A DNA stretch of 64,000 nt from Notolepis coatsorum (GCA_963971535.1 OZ020593.1:39035935-39099934), one strand, 5' to 3'. Numbered from the stretch's first letter, positions 24,995 to 36,716 are shown. Notes: generated from the sequence alone by a model not told the origin. Numbers and translations: made by a program.

Positions 24995-25855
24995 GTGGAC
25001 GTGGTTTCCAATCTCTATCTTGCATTTAAGACACTGGAGATGGTTGTGGACTACAGAAATACCCCAGCCCCACTCACCCCCATCACACTGTGTGACTCCC
25101 CAGTGGAAACTGTGGAGTCCTTCCACTTCCTGAGAACTATAATCTCCCATGACCTCATCAAAAAGGATGTTCTTCCTGTGGCAGCTGAAGAAATTCAACC
25201 TGCCAAAGATGATGATGGTGCACTACACAGCCATCATCGAGTCCACCCTCACCTCCTCCATCACAGTGTGGTACACTGCAGCCACTGCCATTCACTCTGC
25301 TGAGAAGGTGATGGGCTGCAATCTGCCATCTCTTCAGGACCTGTACGCCTCCAGGACCCTGAAGCGTGCAGGTAAGATTGTGGCCGACCCCTACCACCCC
25401 GGTCACAATTTGTTTCAGACACTCCCCTCTGGCAGGAGGCTTCGCTCCATCAGGGCCAAAACCTCACACCACAAGAACAGTTTCTACCCCTCTGCAGTGA
25501 GCCTGATCAACAAGGCTCGGGACCCATACTGATACCCCCCACTGTGTTACATTAACACACCCTTACTGGACTATATATTTGTATATACAATCAAAACTCT
25601 TCATACTCGCTCATACTTCACTCACATGATTTTTGCACATTACTGCTCAATTGCACAGCCCTGGTAAATATTCCATCCCACTGGATTGTTGTTTTTATTC
25701 TAATTAGTGCATATACCTGATCACATCATGCACAATTGTACAGCCCTGGCCTATTTTATAATTATATTCTATTGTGCTTCTATTTTAATTTAGTTTATAT
25801 TCCATTGTATCTTATTATACCTTCTATTTTCTTCTTTCTGATTAAACCAAGGTCC
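24995..25855 (+). mobile_element. Jockey-superfamily LINE fragment (ORF2 C-terminus and 3' UTR)
   Basis: The plus strand encodes VVDYRNTPAP, SPVETVESFHFL, a block like FFLWQLKKFNLPK, YTAIIESTLTSSITVWYTA, NLPSLQDLYASRTLKRAGKI and LPSGRRLRSI. These are the ordered blocks after the reverse transcriptase palm in fish L2/CR1/Rex1-like LINEs. A deletion and frame shift lie between HDL and KK (about 25150). The palm and endonuclease are missing, so it is 5'-truncated. The 3' UTR continues to about 25855 without a clear tail repeat. Confidence 0.8.
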
Positions 25856-26922
25856 TGACTGAATTCGGTCGTTAAAGAACCCAGGGCTTCTATTGCAAAA
25901 AGTAGGGGGTTCCCTGACATTCCTGGTAACATTTCCAATCAGGTCTCTGACATCAAGGCCACTTAATAATCCTTTCCCCTTAATTGGCTTATATCAATCC
26001 CTGTCTCCTGAGCCTTTCAGCCATTGTGTAGTGTGATGTGTGCCTGGTGCCAGCCTTTGAATCTGTGTAGTCCAAGGTTGGGTGCTAGACAGTAGTGGTG
26101 AAAGAGGCAGTTTCCCCATACATTGAAAATCACTTTGAGTGTCTAGAAAAGCTCTATATAAATGCAATTATCATTCATTCATTGAAATACATTGACTGTA
26201 CACAACACATATATAGTTATTTGTTCTTTTAATTACAATTGTTACAAAGGCGAATAGGCTTTCACAGTGACTTCTGCAGGGTCCATACACTGTTAGCAGT
26301 AGCTTTCATTTGAAAATGATAATCCATTCATGGACACCTTTAGTGACTTTAGCTTTTATTGACACTCTCTCCACCATCAATAATTACTACAAGCCAAGCA
26401 GCAAGGCCAACAGTAGAAGACTATCCTGGACAGCTCCTTGGTGTGAATATGTAACTGTATGTGTGTATAGTAATGTGTTGCTGAAAAATAACACATATAG
26501 CCTGCAAACCTTCCCTAGATAAATAAAAAGACAACTTTAAAAAATGCATGCTATACTAAAGAAATGTATGCCTCTTTTCCTATTTGCTTGAAATGGCAAT
26601 CATAATTCCTGTTTTCCAAATATTACCCATTCCAACCAAAATCTTCAGTTTGGGCCACTATTAAAGAATAATTATAGTTATATTTTAAGAGGTTTGAGAT
26701 GCCTGAGCTTTCCGGGCAATTCAATCTGTCAGGGCAACTGCGCAACTGTCAGAAACCATCCATTACAACCCTGTATGTCCTTTGTGGCACTAGAATGCTC
26801 ACTGTAGTGAGACGTGTCTGAAAATACATTTAATTAAAAAATGCTGAGACTAAACCTCATTGGTCATTGATATGCTGAAAATAAAATAAACTGTATGTCT
26901 GTATGGTTGATCCTGTTTCTCT
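25856..26922. other. Mostly unique; short retroposon tail at 26040-26185
   Basis: Near 26130-26185 the words CACTTTGAGTGTCTAGAAAA and GCTCTATATAAATGCAATTA form the tail shared by many fish SINEs and LINEs. The remainder has no gene. Confidence 0.5.
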
Positions 26923-26937
26923 AAAGATGCATTCATA

Positions 26938-28027
26938 CAGACAAATAGAACAATGCCATACGATGGACGTACCGCTGGCCGGAATTCCTTTTATCAGGAA
27001 GTACCACACCCTGAAGAATTGTTCAGATAACCCATTTATTAAACACACAGCAAGAACATGGTTTGAGATTCAGACACATCTTGGTAGCTTTATTGCATTT
27101 CACAGGAAGACTCCCTTCCACAACAATCCAGCTTTGCCAGAATCACTTAGAGATGGCATCACCAAGAAGTGGTACACTCAGGGAATTAAAACTTTTGGGG
27201 ACCTATTTGATAATAACATACTTATGTCCTTTGAACAGTTACGTGCCGCCTTCCACCTTCCAACTACTAATTTCTTTAAATACCTACAGGTCAGACACTT
27301 CATAGGTACAGGTCAGGGAGGAAACTCCACTCTTCCAAAACCCCTCCTCATAGATGATATTCTAAAAGGAGTTATTCACACTAGAGGCATCCTATCATTA
27401 ACATATGATAGAATCCTGACCAGTACAGAAATTATACCCCTAAATGCCAAGAACAAATGGGAGCGGGACCTGGACTGTACCTTTGATGAAGATGAATGGG
27501 AATCACTATGTGAGTCTGCACTATCTTTTTCATATAACACTCGACATAAACTTATGCAATTTAACATTCTCCATAGAACCTATTTTACGCCGGAAAGACT
27601 TCACAGGATGAATGAGGCTATCTCTGACCTTTGCCCTAGGTGCTCAACGGAAACAGGTAGCCTGCTCCACATGTTCTGGGAATGTAACAAACTGAGACCT
27701 TACTGGGGCTCAATTTGGGAGACTCTCGAAGAGGTCACAGGCCTTGAGATCCCATGTACACCTAAATTAGCATTATTAGGAGACATGTCTGACATTTCTC
27801 CAGATAAGAGAGGCAAGGTGCGGATCATTAAATTGGCCATGATTGCAGGGAACAAGTGTATTGCCATGCTGTGGAAAAGTGCTGAATCCCCCCCCATGTC
27901 TATGTGGCTTAGTGAAATCTCTTCGTACATGGCATCAGAGAAAATAATGTTCAATCTTAAGAAAAAACCACGTCTCTTTGATAAATGCTGGGCTGGGTTT
28001 AGGCAATACTTAGAACAGATTACATAG
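26938..28027 (+). pseudogene. L1-like ORF2 C-terminal region
   Basis: One open frame of about 362 codons from the insertion point to TAG. The ATG at 26903 lies in flanking DNA, so it is not a true start. It includes WYTQGIKTFGDL, KWERDLD and, near residues 244-261 counted from that ATG, the CPRC...H...C knuckle (CPRCSTETGSLLHMFWECNK) that closes L1-type ORF2 proteins. Reverse transcriptase and endonuclease are missing. The frame is free of stops, so the insertion looks fairly young. Confidence 0.85.
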
Positions 28028-28155
28028 TAGGTTGATGATATAGGCTATTATTGAAGCTCCCTTTTGTCTTTCTGAAGGGTATATATTGCAATGAATGATA
28101 CTGTAAATGTTATTAGTTGCTCTTTGAAGAGAAAAGATGTAATGGTAGACATTTA

Positions 28156-28581
28156 GGCACGGTGGTGTAGTGGTTAACACTGTCGCCTCACAGCAAGAAG
28201 GTCCAGGGTTCGAATCCCGCTTGGGGACCAGGTTTCCATGATGCCAGTTACCCAGGTGGGGTATCTCCCAGGCCTTTCTGTGTGGAGTTTGCATGTTCTC
28301 CCCGTGCTCGCAAGGGTTTCCCCCCCGATAAGATAAACCCAATGGAAAAACATGCACAACAACAAGATCGCTAACGCTGTGGCGTCCTTGACGAAGACGG
28401 ACAGGAGCACTTGGATTGGTCCCCTGGCGCGGCTCACGTGGCGCCTGTCTGCTCCCGGCTGCCCTTGGGGGGGAAGGACGACGGGATGGGTTAATCGCAG
28501 ATACGCATTGTATGCATGGTTCGCATGTGTGCCAAATGGTGACCTCGGAGCAGGTCCTAAATTATTATTATTATTATTATT
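28156..28581 (+). mobile_element. SINE family B, full copy (V-SINE-like head)
   Basis: The head has GTGGTGTAGTGGTTAACACT, GTCGCCTCACAGCAAGAAGG, then box B GGGTTCGAATCCC. The middle is TCTGTGTGGAGTTTGCATGT, as in fish V-SINE/DANA-type elements. The distal part is the CCTTGACGAAGACGGACAGG to AGGTCCTAAATTATT segment ending in (ATT)n. It lies in the LINE 3' UTR. No target duplication was recognised. Confidence 0.85.
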
Positions 28582-29017
28582 TGTTTGGTGTAGAAGTATG
28601 GGCACCTGTTAGACGGGTGTAACTGGGTTTACAAAACTCTCAAAATGTGTAAAAAAAAAGAAAAAACTGAATTTGTCGAGGTCCTAGTCTGGGGGGAGGG
28701 AGGGGGGGTCTGGCCGATTTTATTTATTTTTTTATTATATTTTTTTCAGGGGGGGGGGGGGGTTAATATGCATCTATTTTTCTGTAACTCGGGGAGGGGG
28801 GGGGGCAGTTGGTAGCATTTCCTTTTGTATGGTTGTTGAACTGATGCTGTTAAACTGAAAAAAAAAAGAAAATACCTATAAACATATTGTTTAAAAAAAA
28901 GAATGAAAAGGGAACAAGGGAACTATAAAATAAATTGAAATGTAAATAAACAAGGTAAAGATAGAATTGACCGTTGAACCCATGTCACCCCCTCTCTTTT
29001 ATTTTTGTTTTCTTTTT

Positions 29018-29403
29018 TAGTGACGCACGATATATTGGCCGCTGACATAATATCGGCCGATATGGCCGTTTTTTTTACACATCGGTATAGGCCCGATATC
29101 AAGATAGGGCCGATATGGGCCGATATAATTTTTTCTTTTTTTTTTTTATTAAAATTTAATATTATTTTTTCTTTTTACATGTTTTGGCCTTAAATTGTTT
29201 CAAAATATCAGTAATTTCTGAAAATAAGTTACAAAAGTAAAAAAAAAGTATGCGTTTTGGAAAGTAGCTCTTTGTTTGATTATCATAAAAAAGTGTTTTC
29301 TGTGCAGAGATGTCGACATCGGTGGATGTCGGTGCCGGCCAGAACAGCAATATTAATGTCGGTTATCGGTATCGGCCACCATTTTCACATCGGTGCATCA
29401 CTA
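29018..29403. mobile_element. hAT MITE, 386 bp
   Basis: Ends TAGTGACGCACGAT and complement TAGTGATGCACCGAT, flanked by a perfect 8-bp duplication TTCTTTTT (29010-29017, 29404-29411). The interior is rich in TATCGGCC/GGCCGATA words. It is non-autonomous and inserted into the 3' UTR of the L1-like LINE. Confidence 0.9.
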
Positions 29404-29578
29404 TTCTTTTTGATGTTATAATTTTTTCTTTATTGTTTCTGTCTGTTTAATTGTATTGTCTGAGATGTTTGTAAATCAAAAATGCAAATAAAAATGTAAG
29501 TTAAAAAAAAAAAGATGCATTCATATTAGGCAATGTCAATTAATTATAAAAGAAAACATTCTCAATAGCTACATTTCT

Positions 29579-30044
29579 TTTTTTTATCCACTTTTTCTCC
29601 CATTTTCTATTTTTCTCCCATCCCAATTTCGTATATCCAATTCTCCCCTCCCCTGTCTCGAACGTTGTTAGACTACGCCTCCCACTGGTCGGCTGCAATG
29701 TGGACCAAGCCTTGCATCACGTGTCCCCTCCGGTACACGAGGAGGCAGCTGTCGCATCTTTTCACCTGAACAGCGCGATATCTCAGTGGCGAGGAGTAAC
29801 GCGTGGGAGGCTCACGCTGCCCCCGATACTTCCTGATTCTGCTGTACAGGCGCACCAACCGACCTGTAGGAGTCGCTGTCCACAACGTCCAATCCCCACC
29901 CACCGGCTTTCCCACCCTCTAACACTGCCCAATTGTGTTAGTAAAACGGCCGGCCAGGCCGGTAGCAACGCCGAGAGCTGGGCTCGATACCAGCATATCC
30001 TGTGTTAGTGGCGAGCGCCTTGCCCACTGCGCCACTCAGCCGCT
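29579..30044 (-). mobile_element. tRNA-derived SINE (family A), copy 5
   Basis: Full-length complement of the family, with head at the high-coordinate end. A perfect 18-bp duplication CTCAATAGCTACATTTCT lies at 29561-29578 and 30045-30062. Confidence 0.93.
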
Positions 30045-30062
30045 CTCAATAGCTACATTTCT

Positions 30063-30554
30063 ATATACCACCACTACTTCTGCATTCAAGTACACTGTTC
30101 AGTTGTTTCAAGTCAAGGACATTTTACCATAACTAGTGCAGTGAGCTTTTTGTTTCACTAACCAAAATACTACCGTATCCAGTGGATAAAGAAAAATATA
30201 CATACATTTTTTATTGCAAGTTATATCTCATTAGGATCCACAGGATGTTTTTTTTTATTGCATCATATTTAGAAAACATTTCATGTAAATCTGAAATATA
30301 TAGCAGTAATGGGCTAGCAGTATCTGAATCTGATGAAAAAAGGCATGATATGTGTTAATAATAAATATGAATAACTATCTATATAGTACTTTTTTTCACA
30401 CATGGACCGCAGTCCAGAGTGCCCCACAGCAATTAGTATAAAATGAACATAGGCATAAAATCAGCACACAATTGACAGAATAAAAAACAATGCATGAATT
30501 GCAGACATAAGAATAGGTATAAAAGACAATAAAAGTAGTGCAATGTAAAAAAAG
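30063..30554. other. No gene seen
   Basis: AT-rich, with no element recognised. Confidence 0.5.
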
Positions 30555-30740
30555 AATCCACTTTTTATGATGTTCTCTCTCTCTTACATAGTACTGTATA
30601 TTTGTATGTCTCTAAATGTTATGATGAAACAAGCCAAAAGTATTTTTCTAGTCTTCATCCTCTTAGCAGTTTTTGTATTGAGCTGTACTGTATTGTACCC
30701 ATTCTGCAATCTGTTAATAACGTTTTCAATCAATCATAGT
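30555..30740 (+). mobile_element. LINE 3' tail, degenerate (family of 32935)
   Basis: Matches the end of the LINE at 32935-34310: GTTATGATGAA, TCTAGTCTTCATCCTCTTA, TTGTATTGAGCTGTACTGTA, then ATTCTGCAATCTGTTAATAA and a short TCAATCAATCA tail. Confidence 0.8.
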
Positions 30741-32011
30741 CATATAAGATGTTTTGCTGTGGAGGTCGGTAGCATATGCCAAAGAGAATGGCCTTGGTTT
30801 TGGGGATACTAATATCAACCCATCACATTTCAGCCATGATATTATCTAGATAAGATCTAATAGAAAAGGTCTGTTTGGTTGTTCCAGACACTGAGGTGCT
30901 GTTTGCTGGCATGACATCCACCAACTTACTGAACAGCCTAGATCTCGGCGTCAAGATCCACTGCTTGCTGGTGAGCCTCTAATCTCCCTGACATTAGCAC
31001 CACTCATCTGGTCGACCTGGGCCCAGCGATACCTGGGAAATACCGGTACTTGTATGAGAATGTCGGCACCAACTTACCAGGGGATGAGCGTATAGAGCTG
31101 CCACCAATCAAGGCTCGACCCTCGAACCCCGCCCCCCCCCAAAGGTGCCACCGCCTCCACCCTTACCACTGATGGCCAAGTCCTGGAGCTGCCCATCTAC
31201 CCGACTGTCTCAGCACCAACTCTGTCACTATGTACCCAGGCACCCTGGTCAGTGAGAGGGGTCCTCTGTGTAACCTTGCCTGATGAGCAGGATGACGGGG
31301 AGCCTGATCACGATGCCTGTGACCGATGGATAGGAAAGCTCGCATGTGAAGGGGGCTGAGGCTCCCTCTCCCCACTAGCTGAAGACGAGGCCTCGACAAT
31401 GTTCTGTAAACCGACACCAGTGTAACTCGGCTAACTCTTCCACTTCCAGAAAGTGTCCATCCTCTGCGGCAGCTCTTCAGCCACCAAGAAGATCAGTGTT
31501 CACTCTTAGCTGTCTACTCTTTTGTTGTGTCTTATACATGGGACATCATATTGCCTACAATTTATATCTTATTACACATTAGGTACAACACACAAGCTGA
31601 AGCAACAAAATAATTGTTCCATTGATTTTCTTCTTGTTTTAACTCACTTTGCACTCATAACAGAGTGCACACAGTAAAATGACCCATGTGAAAGTAAAGC
31701 AAATATAATTTATTTAATTAATTACCAATGCAAGTTTTCTTCAATCCTCAATCCTTTTCTTGTGTCCTCACAGTTCCATATTGTAGGAGGAACAAGTCAC
31801 TGATTCATGTTTACAAATCACATTAGAAAGGCACAATAATAAAATAGCCTAAACTATTTTATATTATACAAGGTATCAAAATAAATCTCCATATGAATAT
31901 AAAAAAACATAAAGAGTCTAGAATACAACCATATCAAGATGGCGTACTACAGCCATATGGTAATCTGGTAATCGGAAGGTTTACCAGGCTCTCCGTGGCT
32001 CCTCAGTATGG
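30741..32011. other. Unidentified, with a GC-rich segment at 30880-31500
   Basis: 30880-31500 is GC-richer than its surroundings and has coding-like texture in changing frames (for example KYRYLYENVGTNLPGDERIE and ATASTLTTDGQVLELPIYPT), suggesting a decayed pseudogene. I could not place it in any family. The rest is AT-rich without features. Confidence 0.3.
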
Positions 32012-32234
32012 GGAAACAGTGGCTCAGGAGGTCGAGCGGTTGTCTGGTAAGGTTCCCAGTTTGATTCCAGCTCCACCCGGCAGCATGTCTAAGTGAGACA
32101 CTCAACCCCAACTGTTCCTGATGAGCAGGTTGGCACCTTGCATGGTTGCCTATGTGGGAATGTGTGAGTGAATGGGTGAATGTGAGGCATAAGTTGTAAA
32201 AGTGCTTTGGATAAAAGTGCTATATAAATACTAT
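32012..32234 (+). mobile_element. tRNA-derived SINE (family C), plus copy
   Basis: Head CAGTGGCTCAGGAGGTCGAG and box B-like GTTTGATTCCAGC, then AGACACTCAACCCCAACTG, GCAGGTTGGCACCTTGCATG, GAATGGGTGAATGTGAGGCA and the tail AGTGCTATATAAATA. This is the common fish SINE with a LINE-like tail. A minus copy lies at 35505-35736. Confidence 0.8.
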
Positions 32235-32934
32235 ATATGTGCACCAAAACACATAGTATTAGGAGGCATAGTGAATTATATTATAAGGAGGAAAAACCAT
32301 CTCTTGTTCTGACTGGGTCCCTAAAGGGGAGACCATTAACATTCAACAATGCGCTTTTTCTGACTGAATCAACACCATTGTACTCGTTCTTTAACAAATT
32401 ATTTTCGAACCGAAAATCGTAATGCTTGTCATTTATGAGTTCCAGCAAACATACATTTTTGTGTTCCCTGGTAAAAATGGAAATATGAGACGGTGGAAGA
32501 AGCATGAAGTAGTCAGGGAGTATAGGAAGAATGACCCAGGAATCTGGTAGTGATTGAGGAAAGGGGGGATGGGGTTGAGAGGGCAAAGTTGTTGTCACGC
32601 CACACACGCTCCACTATACTCCATTCCACAACACATGGTAAATGTATGGTATGTGCATGTGTGTGTCTGTCAAGGTTTCTAGAATTTCAATTGGCCGGCA
32701 AATCTAAATCTTGATTTTATTTTTACTGTGGTGAGTGAATATGCATTAGTGTGTGGCAGCTGTGGCTTACTGAATGCGTAGTAGTCTACTGTCCTGTCCT
32801 GCGACGAGAGAGGGCGGGCACATCACCTTCACAAGTTCAACAAGAATCACAAAGCCCTATGTTGGCTACAGTGTGCCAATGGGGAAACATCCCTTTATAC
32901 GAAATTCCCCCACTGCTAACGTTAATGCTAACGT
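32235..32934. other. No gene seen
   Basis: Unique DNA with short frames only. Confidence 0.5.
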
Positions 32935-34310
32935 TATGCAAATGACATGTCGTCAGCTTGTGACTGCAACTTGTTCCTGTTTGCGGACGACTCAGCCCTG
33001 CTGGTCTCTGACAAGAACAAGTTACAGGTTGAAAAAGCCCTCAGCTCGGAACTAGGCAAAATCTGCATATGGCTCGCCGACAACAAACTATCATTACACA
33101 TGGGCAAAACAGAGTCCATTCTCTTCGGTTCAAATAACAAACTCAGCAAGACTGACGACTTCTCGGTTACAGTGGGTGACAATATTGTCACAAGGAAAGA
33201 TGAAATTACCTACCTGGGTTCCATCCTAGAGGCTAATCTTTCCTGTGACAAAATGGCATCCAATGTAATAAAAAAAGTCAACCAACGAACGCGATTCTTG
33301 TACCGGATCTCCTCTCTGGTAAACAAGAATACCCTGAAGACTCTAGCAGGAGCACTCATTCAAGGGTACTACGACTATGCTTGCACCTCATGGTACCAAA
33401 GCACCTCAAAGGCACTAAAAAACAAATTACAAACATCTCAAAACAAGCTAGTCAGACTACTACTTGACCTGACTCCTAGAACCCACCTCACCCCTGCCCA
33501 CTTTGACAACCTAGGATGGCTTAGAGTAGACGACAGAGTACAGCAACTTGCAATGGGCCTGGTCTACAAGATACACTACGCGACCAAGGTACCCATGTAC
33601 ATGTCAAAATACTTCCCAAAGGTCAGTGAATACCACGATCACAACACCAGAGGGAGCTCCACAAATCATGTAAAACCCAGATTCGGCTCAAACAAGGGAC
33701 TAAACACGTTTCGCAATTATGCCACATCAATGTGGAACGCCCTGCCTAAAGCTGTAAAGGAATGTGAATCACTACCCACCTTCAAAAACACTCTCAAAAA
33801 ACACCTACGTGAGACTGCAATTCGAAACTGGCCCCTACAAATGTCCTAACCTAGTTGTACAGTAAATGACCAAGTAAGGCTTTGTCAACATTCCAATGTA
33901 CAGTGTAAAATGTGTGTGTGTCCCCTACCCAACCCCCCCCCCCCCCCCCCCCCACCTCCAATGTACAGCCCTCACCCAACCCACCCAACCCCACCCCACC
34001 AACCTCCTCCAATGTACAGTTTCTACGCCAAATGTATATACACTCCTTTTCTGGACACTTTTGTATCACAAACAGTACTGTATTTGCAAATCTGATATGT
34101 CATAAATGTATAGATGTAGCAGTACTGTCTATCTGTATGTCATGTATGTCATATATGTTATGATGAATTGAAAATGGGGGACCCTGGTGGAAACAAGACG
34201 AAAGTCTTTCTCTGGTCTGCATCCCCTTAACAATTGTATGTATTGAGATGTACTGTACTGTACCCATTCTGCAATCTGTTAATAAACTTTTCAATCAATC
34301 AATCAATCAA
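32935..34310 (+). mobile_element. Jockey-superfamily LINE, 5'-truncated, TCAA tail
   Basis: Starts inside the reverse transcriptase palm and runs through the ORF end at 33849, a C-run (33933-33953), repeated AATGTACAG words and a 3' UTR, ending in (TCAA)n after ATTCTGCAATCTGTTAATAA. The same tail occurs at 30555-30740, in both arms of the palindrome at 51238-52675, and at 53504-53955. I group it with CR1/L2/Rex1-type LINEs without a firm clade. Confidence 0.85.
32947..33849 (+). pseudogene. LINE reverse transcriptase C-terminal half
   Basis: The frame is open for 300 codons. Upstream of the ATG the same frame already reads YANDMSSACD, so the start is the truncation. The catalytic FADD (residues 12-15) is intact, followed by LQVEKALSSELGKICIWLAD, NKLSLHMGKTESILFGS, ITYLGSILEANLSCDKM and the thumb-like block ending WNALPKAVKECESLPTFKNT. 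Fingers, endonuclease and ORF1 are missing. No internal stop, so a comparatively recent insertion. Confidence 0.88.
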
Positions 34311-34439
34311 TGAAGAGAAACTTACAGAAAACGTCGAGGCAGTACAAGAAAATAAAAAAGGAAAACAAAGCGATCTTTCAGCGAAGCAACAAGTATGAAG
34401 TACACAGGACGAGCTACGTATAGGTAACATAATGTTGCA
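34311..34439. other. No gene seen
   Basis: Short A-rich stretch between two LINE pieces. Confidence 0.4.
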
Positions 34440-35455
34440 TCAAAGAGAAGCAGGCTATTCTCTGTCCTTGCTCCACAATGGTGGAACGAACTTCCCACCC
34501 GTCAGGACAGCGAAACCTCCCCAATTTTCCACTGTTGACTAAAACACACTTCTTCAATCAATATCTGAAATGAAGAGGGAAAATCTTTTTATAAAAAAAA
34601 AAGAATACTAACCTTCCCACCGTCTTTTACTAGCAAGCACTCTGCTACTTAGGAATCGACCTTGCCTATATTACTACTAGGGGTGGAACGGTACGCATTC
34701 GAACCGTGTACCGAACAATACACACATGCCCCGAACCGTGGAGGTCGTACCGAACGGTACACATTCGGGGCATGTGTGTATTGTTCGGTTATATAACGTT
34801 ACGTTAGCTACGAGCTAACTAACTTTAGCCGCAAGCTAACTAATGATAGCCGCAAGCTAACCGTGGAAACGCTCACAGAGAAGTGACTCCACGACACCAG
34901 TTCGATTAGTGGGGAAGGGGGGTATATTGACGAGTTAATACTTTGACAAATGTTGCCTATATTTTTCAGTCAGTTCGGTCTTTGTGTGCCAAACATTATT
35001 AAAGGTAAACTTTTTTTTTTACCAAATAAATGAGAAGCATGTTTAAATCTTGCTGTACCAAAATCTCTCCTAGCTCTAACCGTCACTGTCAAAATAATGT
35101 GCCTGATGTCTTTCAGTTTTTGCATGACTACGTCCTTGAGAATAACTAAAAAGTTGGAATATTTTTAGGCTATATATTTTATGTTGATGTATGGTATTTT
35201 TGGAGTGTTAAATAAAAATATATTTTTTTTCAAAACAATGTATACCGAACCAAAAACCTAAAACCGTGATACGAACCGAACCGTTGATTTTGTGAACCGT
35301 TCCACCCCTAATTACTATGCACTCAAGACTGAGTGTGACACTGTTTGACAAACAATGTTACTTACCCTCAGCTGCCAAAGTTGTACCCTTCCTGCTGACT
35401 TGTTGTACAGAACTTGTAAGTCGCTTTGGATAAAAACATCAGCTAAATTACTGTA
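34440..35455 (+). mobile_element. Decayed LINE 3' fragment split by a hAT MITE
   Basis: 34440-34570 encodes, across a shifted frame, YSLSLLHNGGTNFPPVRT-like residues that match the SVLAPQWWNELP block near the end of several fish LINE ORFs. After the MITE (34678-35310) the sequence ends with GTAAGTCGCTTTGGATAAAA and CATCAGCTAAATTACTGTAA, a tail shared by many fish retroposons. Assignment is tentative. Confidence 0.5.
34678..35310. mobile_element. hAT MITE, 633 bp, with internal hairpin
   Basis: Ends TAGGGGTGGAACGGT on the left and complement TAGGGGTGGAACGGTTCAC on the right. Flanks ATTACTAC (34670-34677) and ATTACTAT (35311-35318) form an 8-bp duplication with one change. A perfect 26-bp inverted repeat (34710-34735 with 34764-34789, loop of 28) lies near the left end. 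Confidence 0.85.
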
Positions 35456-35504
35456 ACTGCTAACTGAAAATGTTAGCAATATTACTGTTAAATGGTAAAT
35501 GGCT

Positions 35505-35736
35505 GCATTCATGCTTTACAATTTATTCCTCACATTTGACCCATTCACTCACACATTCACACACCGACGGCAGAGGCAACCATGCAAGGTGCCAACCTGC
35601 ACATTGGGAGCAATTAGGGGTTAAGTGTCTTGCTCAAGGACACTTCAACACACTGCCCGGGAGGAGCAGGAATCGAACCGGGAACCTCAGGATAACCAGA
35701 CGACTGCTCTACCTACCGAGCCACTGTTGCCCCATG
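35505..35736 (-). mobile_element. tRNA-derived SINE (family C), minus copy
   Basis: The complement reads CAGTGGCTCGGTAGGTAGAG, GGTTCGATTCCTGC, AGTGTCCTTGAGCAAGACAC, CAGGTTGGCACCTTGCATGG and TGAATGTGTGAGTGAATGGG, the same element as 32012-32234. Confidence 0.85.
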
Positions 35737-35799
35737 CCATTGTCAGAGAACGAATATATTCACAAAATGGATCACCATTCAATGTTATTGATGACTCCT

Positions 35800-36528
35800 T
35801 TTATTTATTTTTTTTACCTACTTTTTCTCCTCCTTTTTTTCTGTGATTTTCCTCCCATCCCAATTTCCTCTCGTGCCAATTCTCCCTCCCCTGTCCTGAT
35901 CGTTGCTCGCATGTGCCCCCCACTGGCCGGTCGTAGGGAGGGTAGAAGCCCATCACATGTCCCCTCCGATACATGTGGAGGCAGCCAGCCACTTCTTTTT
36001 CACCTGCCAGCGCGGACTCTCATTGGCGAGGTGTAACGTGTGGGAGGCTCACACTGCCCCCGCCATCTCCTGTCTTTGCTGTGCAGGCGCCATGACCGAC
36101 CTGTAGGAGTCGCTGTTTACAATGACCAGATTACCACCCATCGACTTCCCTCCCGCTGACTCTGCCAATTGAGTCAGTATGACGGCCGGCCCAAGCCGGA
36201 GGCAACACTGACAGCCGGATTCGAGACCGGTGTCTCTTGCGTTGGTGATGAGCGCAATGTCCGCTGAGCCACCCAGCCGCTCCCTATTTTTAATTTTTTT
36301 AAACTTAATTTTTTATTTTCATTTTTTCAACAACATAGACAATACAGTTCAACATACAAAATTATAAAGACATAGTATCAAAAAGAACAAATAGACAAAA
36401 ATAAGAAAAGAAAAGAGGGTGACATACATGGGTCCTTCGGTTCTATATTTACATTGTTTATTTACATTTACATTTGTTTTCTTGTTTCCTTTTCACTCTT
36501 CTGTGATGTCGTTCTTTTCCGCCCCCTA
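35800..36528 (-). mobile_element. Chimeric retroposon: L1-like LINE tail joined to SINE A (copy 6)
   Basis: 35800-36283 is a minus-strand SINE A copy of the second subfamily. 36284-36528 is the 3' UTR end of the L1-like LINE family, also minus, and its complement aligns with 28897-29510 (minus the hAT). One perfect 15-bp duplication TTATTGATGACTCCT brackets the pair (35785-35799 and 36529-36543). No LINE sequence lies beyond the SINE tail, so one chimeric insertion is the simplest reading. Confidence 0.8.
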
Positions 36529-36543
36529 TTATTGATGACTCCT

Positions 36544-36716
36544 GTGGCTGTGACCAACAAGGACTTATGATTTACTTCCCCTAACCAGGTTTTCATGCAT
36601 TTCTTTATGACCGCATGTGTATTACATGATGTGGCCATAAAATGTTACATTTAGAATCAATTAAGAATCTTATCAACCACGTTGGCCAGCCAAAATAATT
36701 GCTAGCGGAAACCCTG

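Larger units (their letters stand above)
26938..29510 (+). mobile_element. L1-like LINE, 5'-truncated, with target duplication
   Basis: A perfect 15-bp duplication AAAGATGCATTCATA lies at 26923-26937 and 29511-29525, and the 3' end is an A-run. The insert holds the ORF2 C-terminus and a long 3' UTR. Inside the UTR sit a SINE (28156-28581) and a hAT MITE (29018-29403). A related 3' tail in minus orientation is at about 36290-36528. The duplication starting with AAA and the poly-A tail fit the L1 clade (possibly Tx1/Swimmer type; this part is a guess). Confidence 0.9.
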
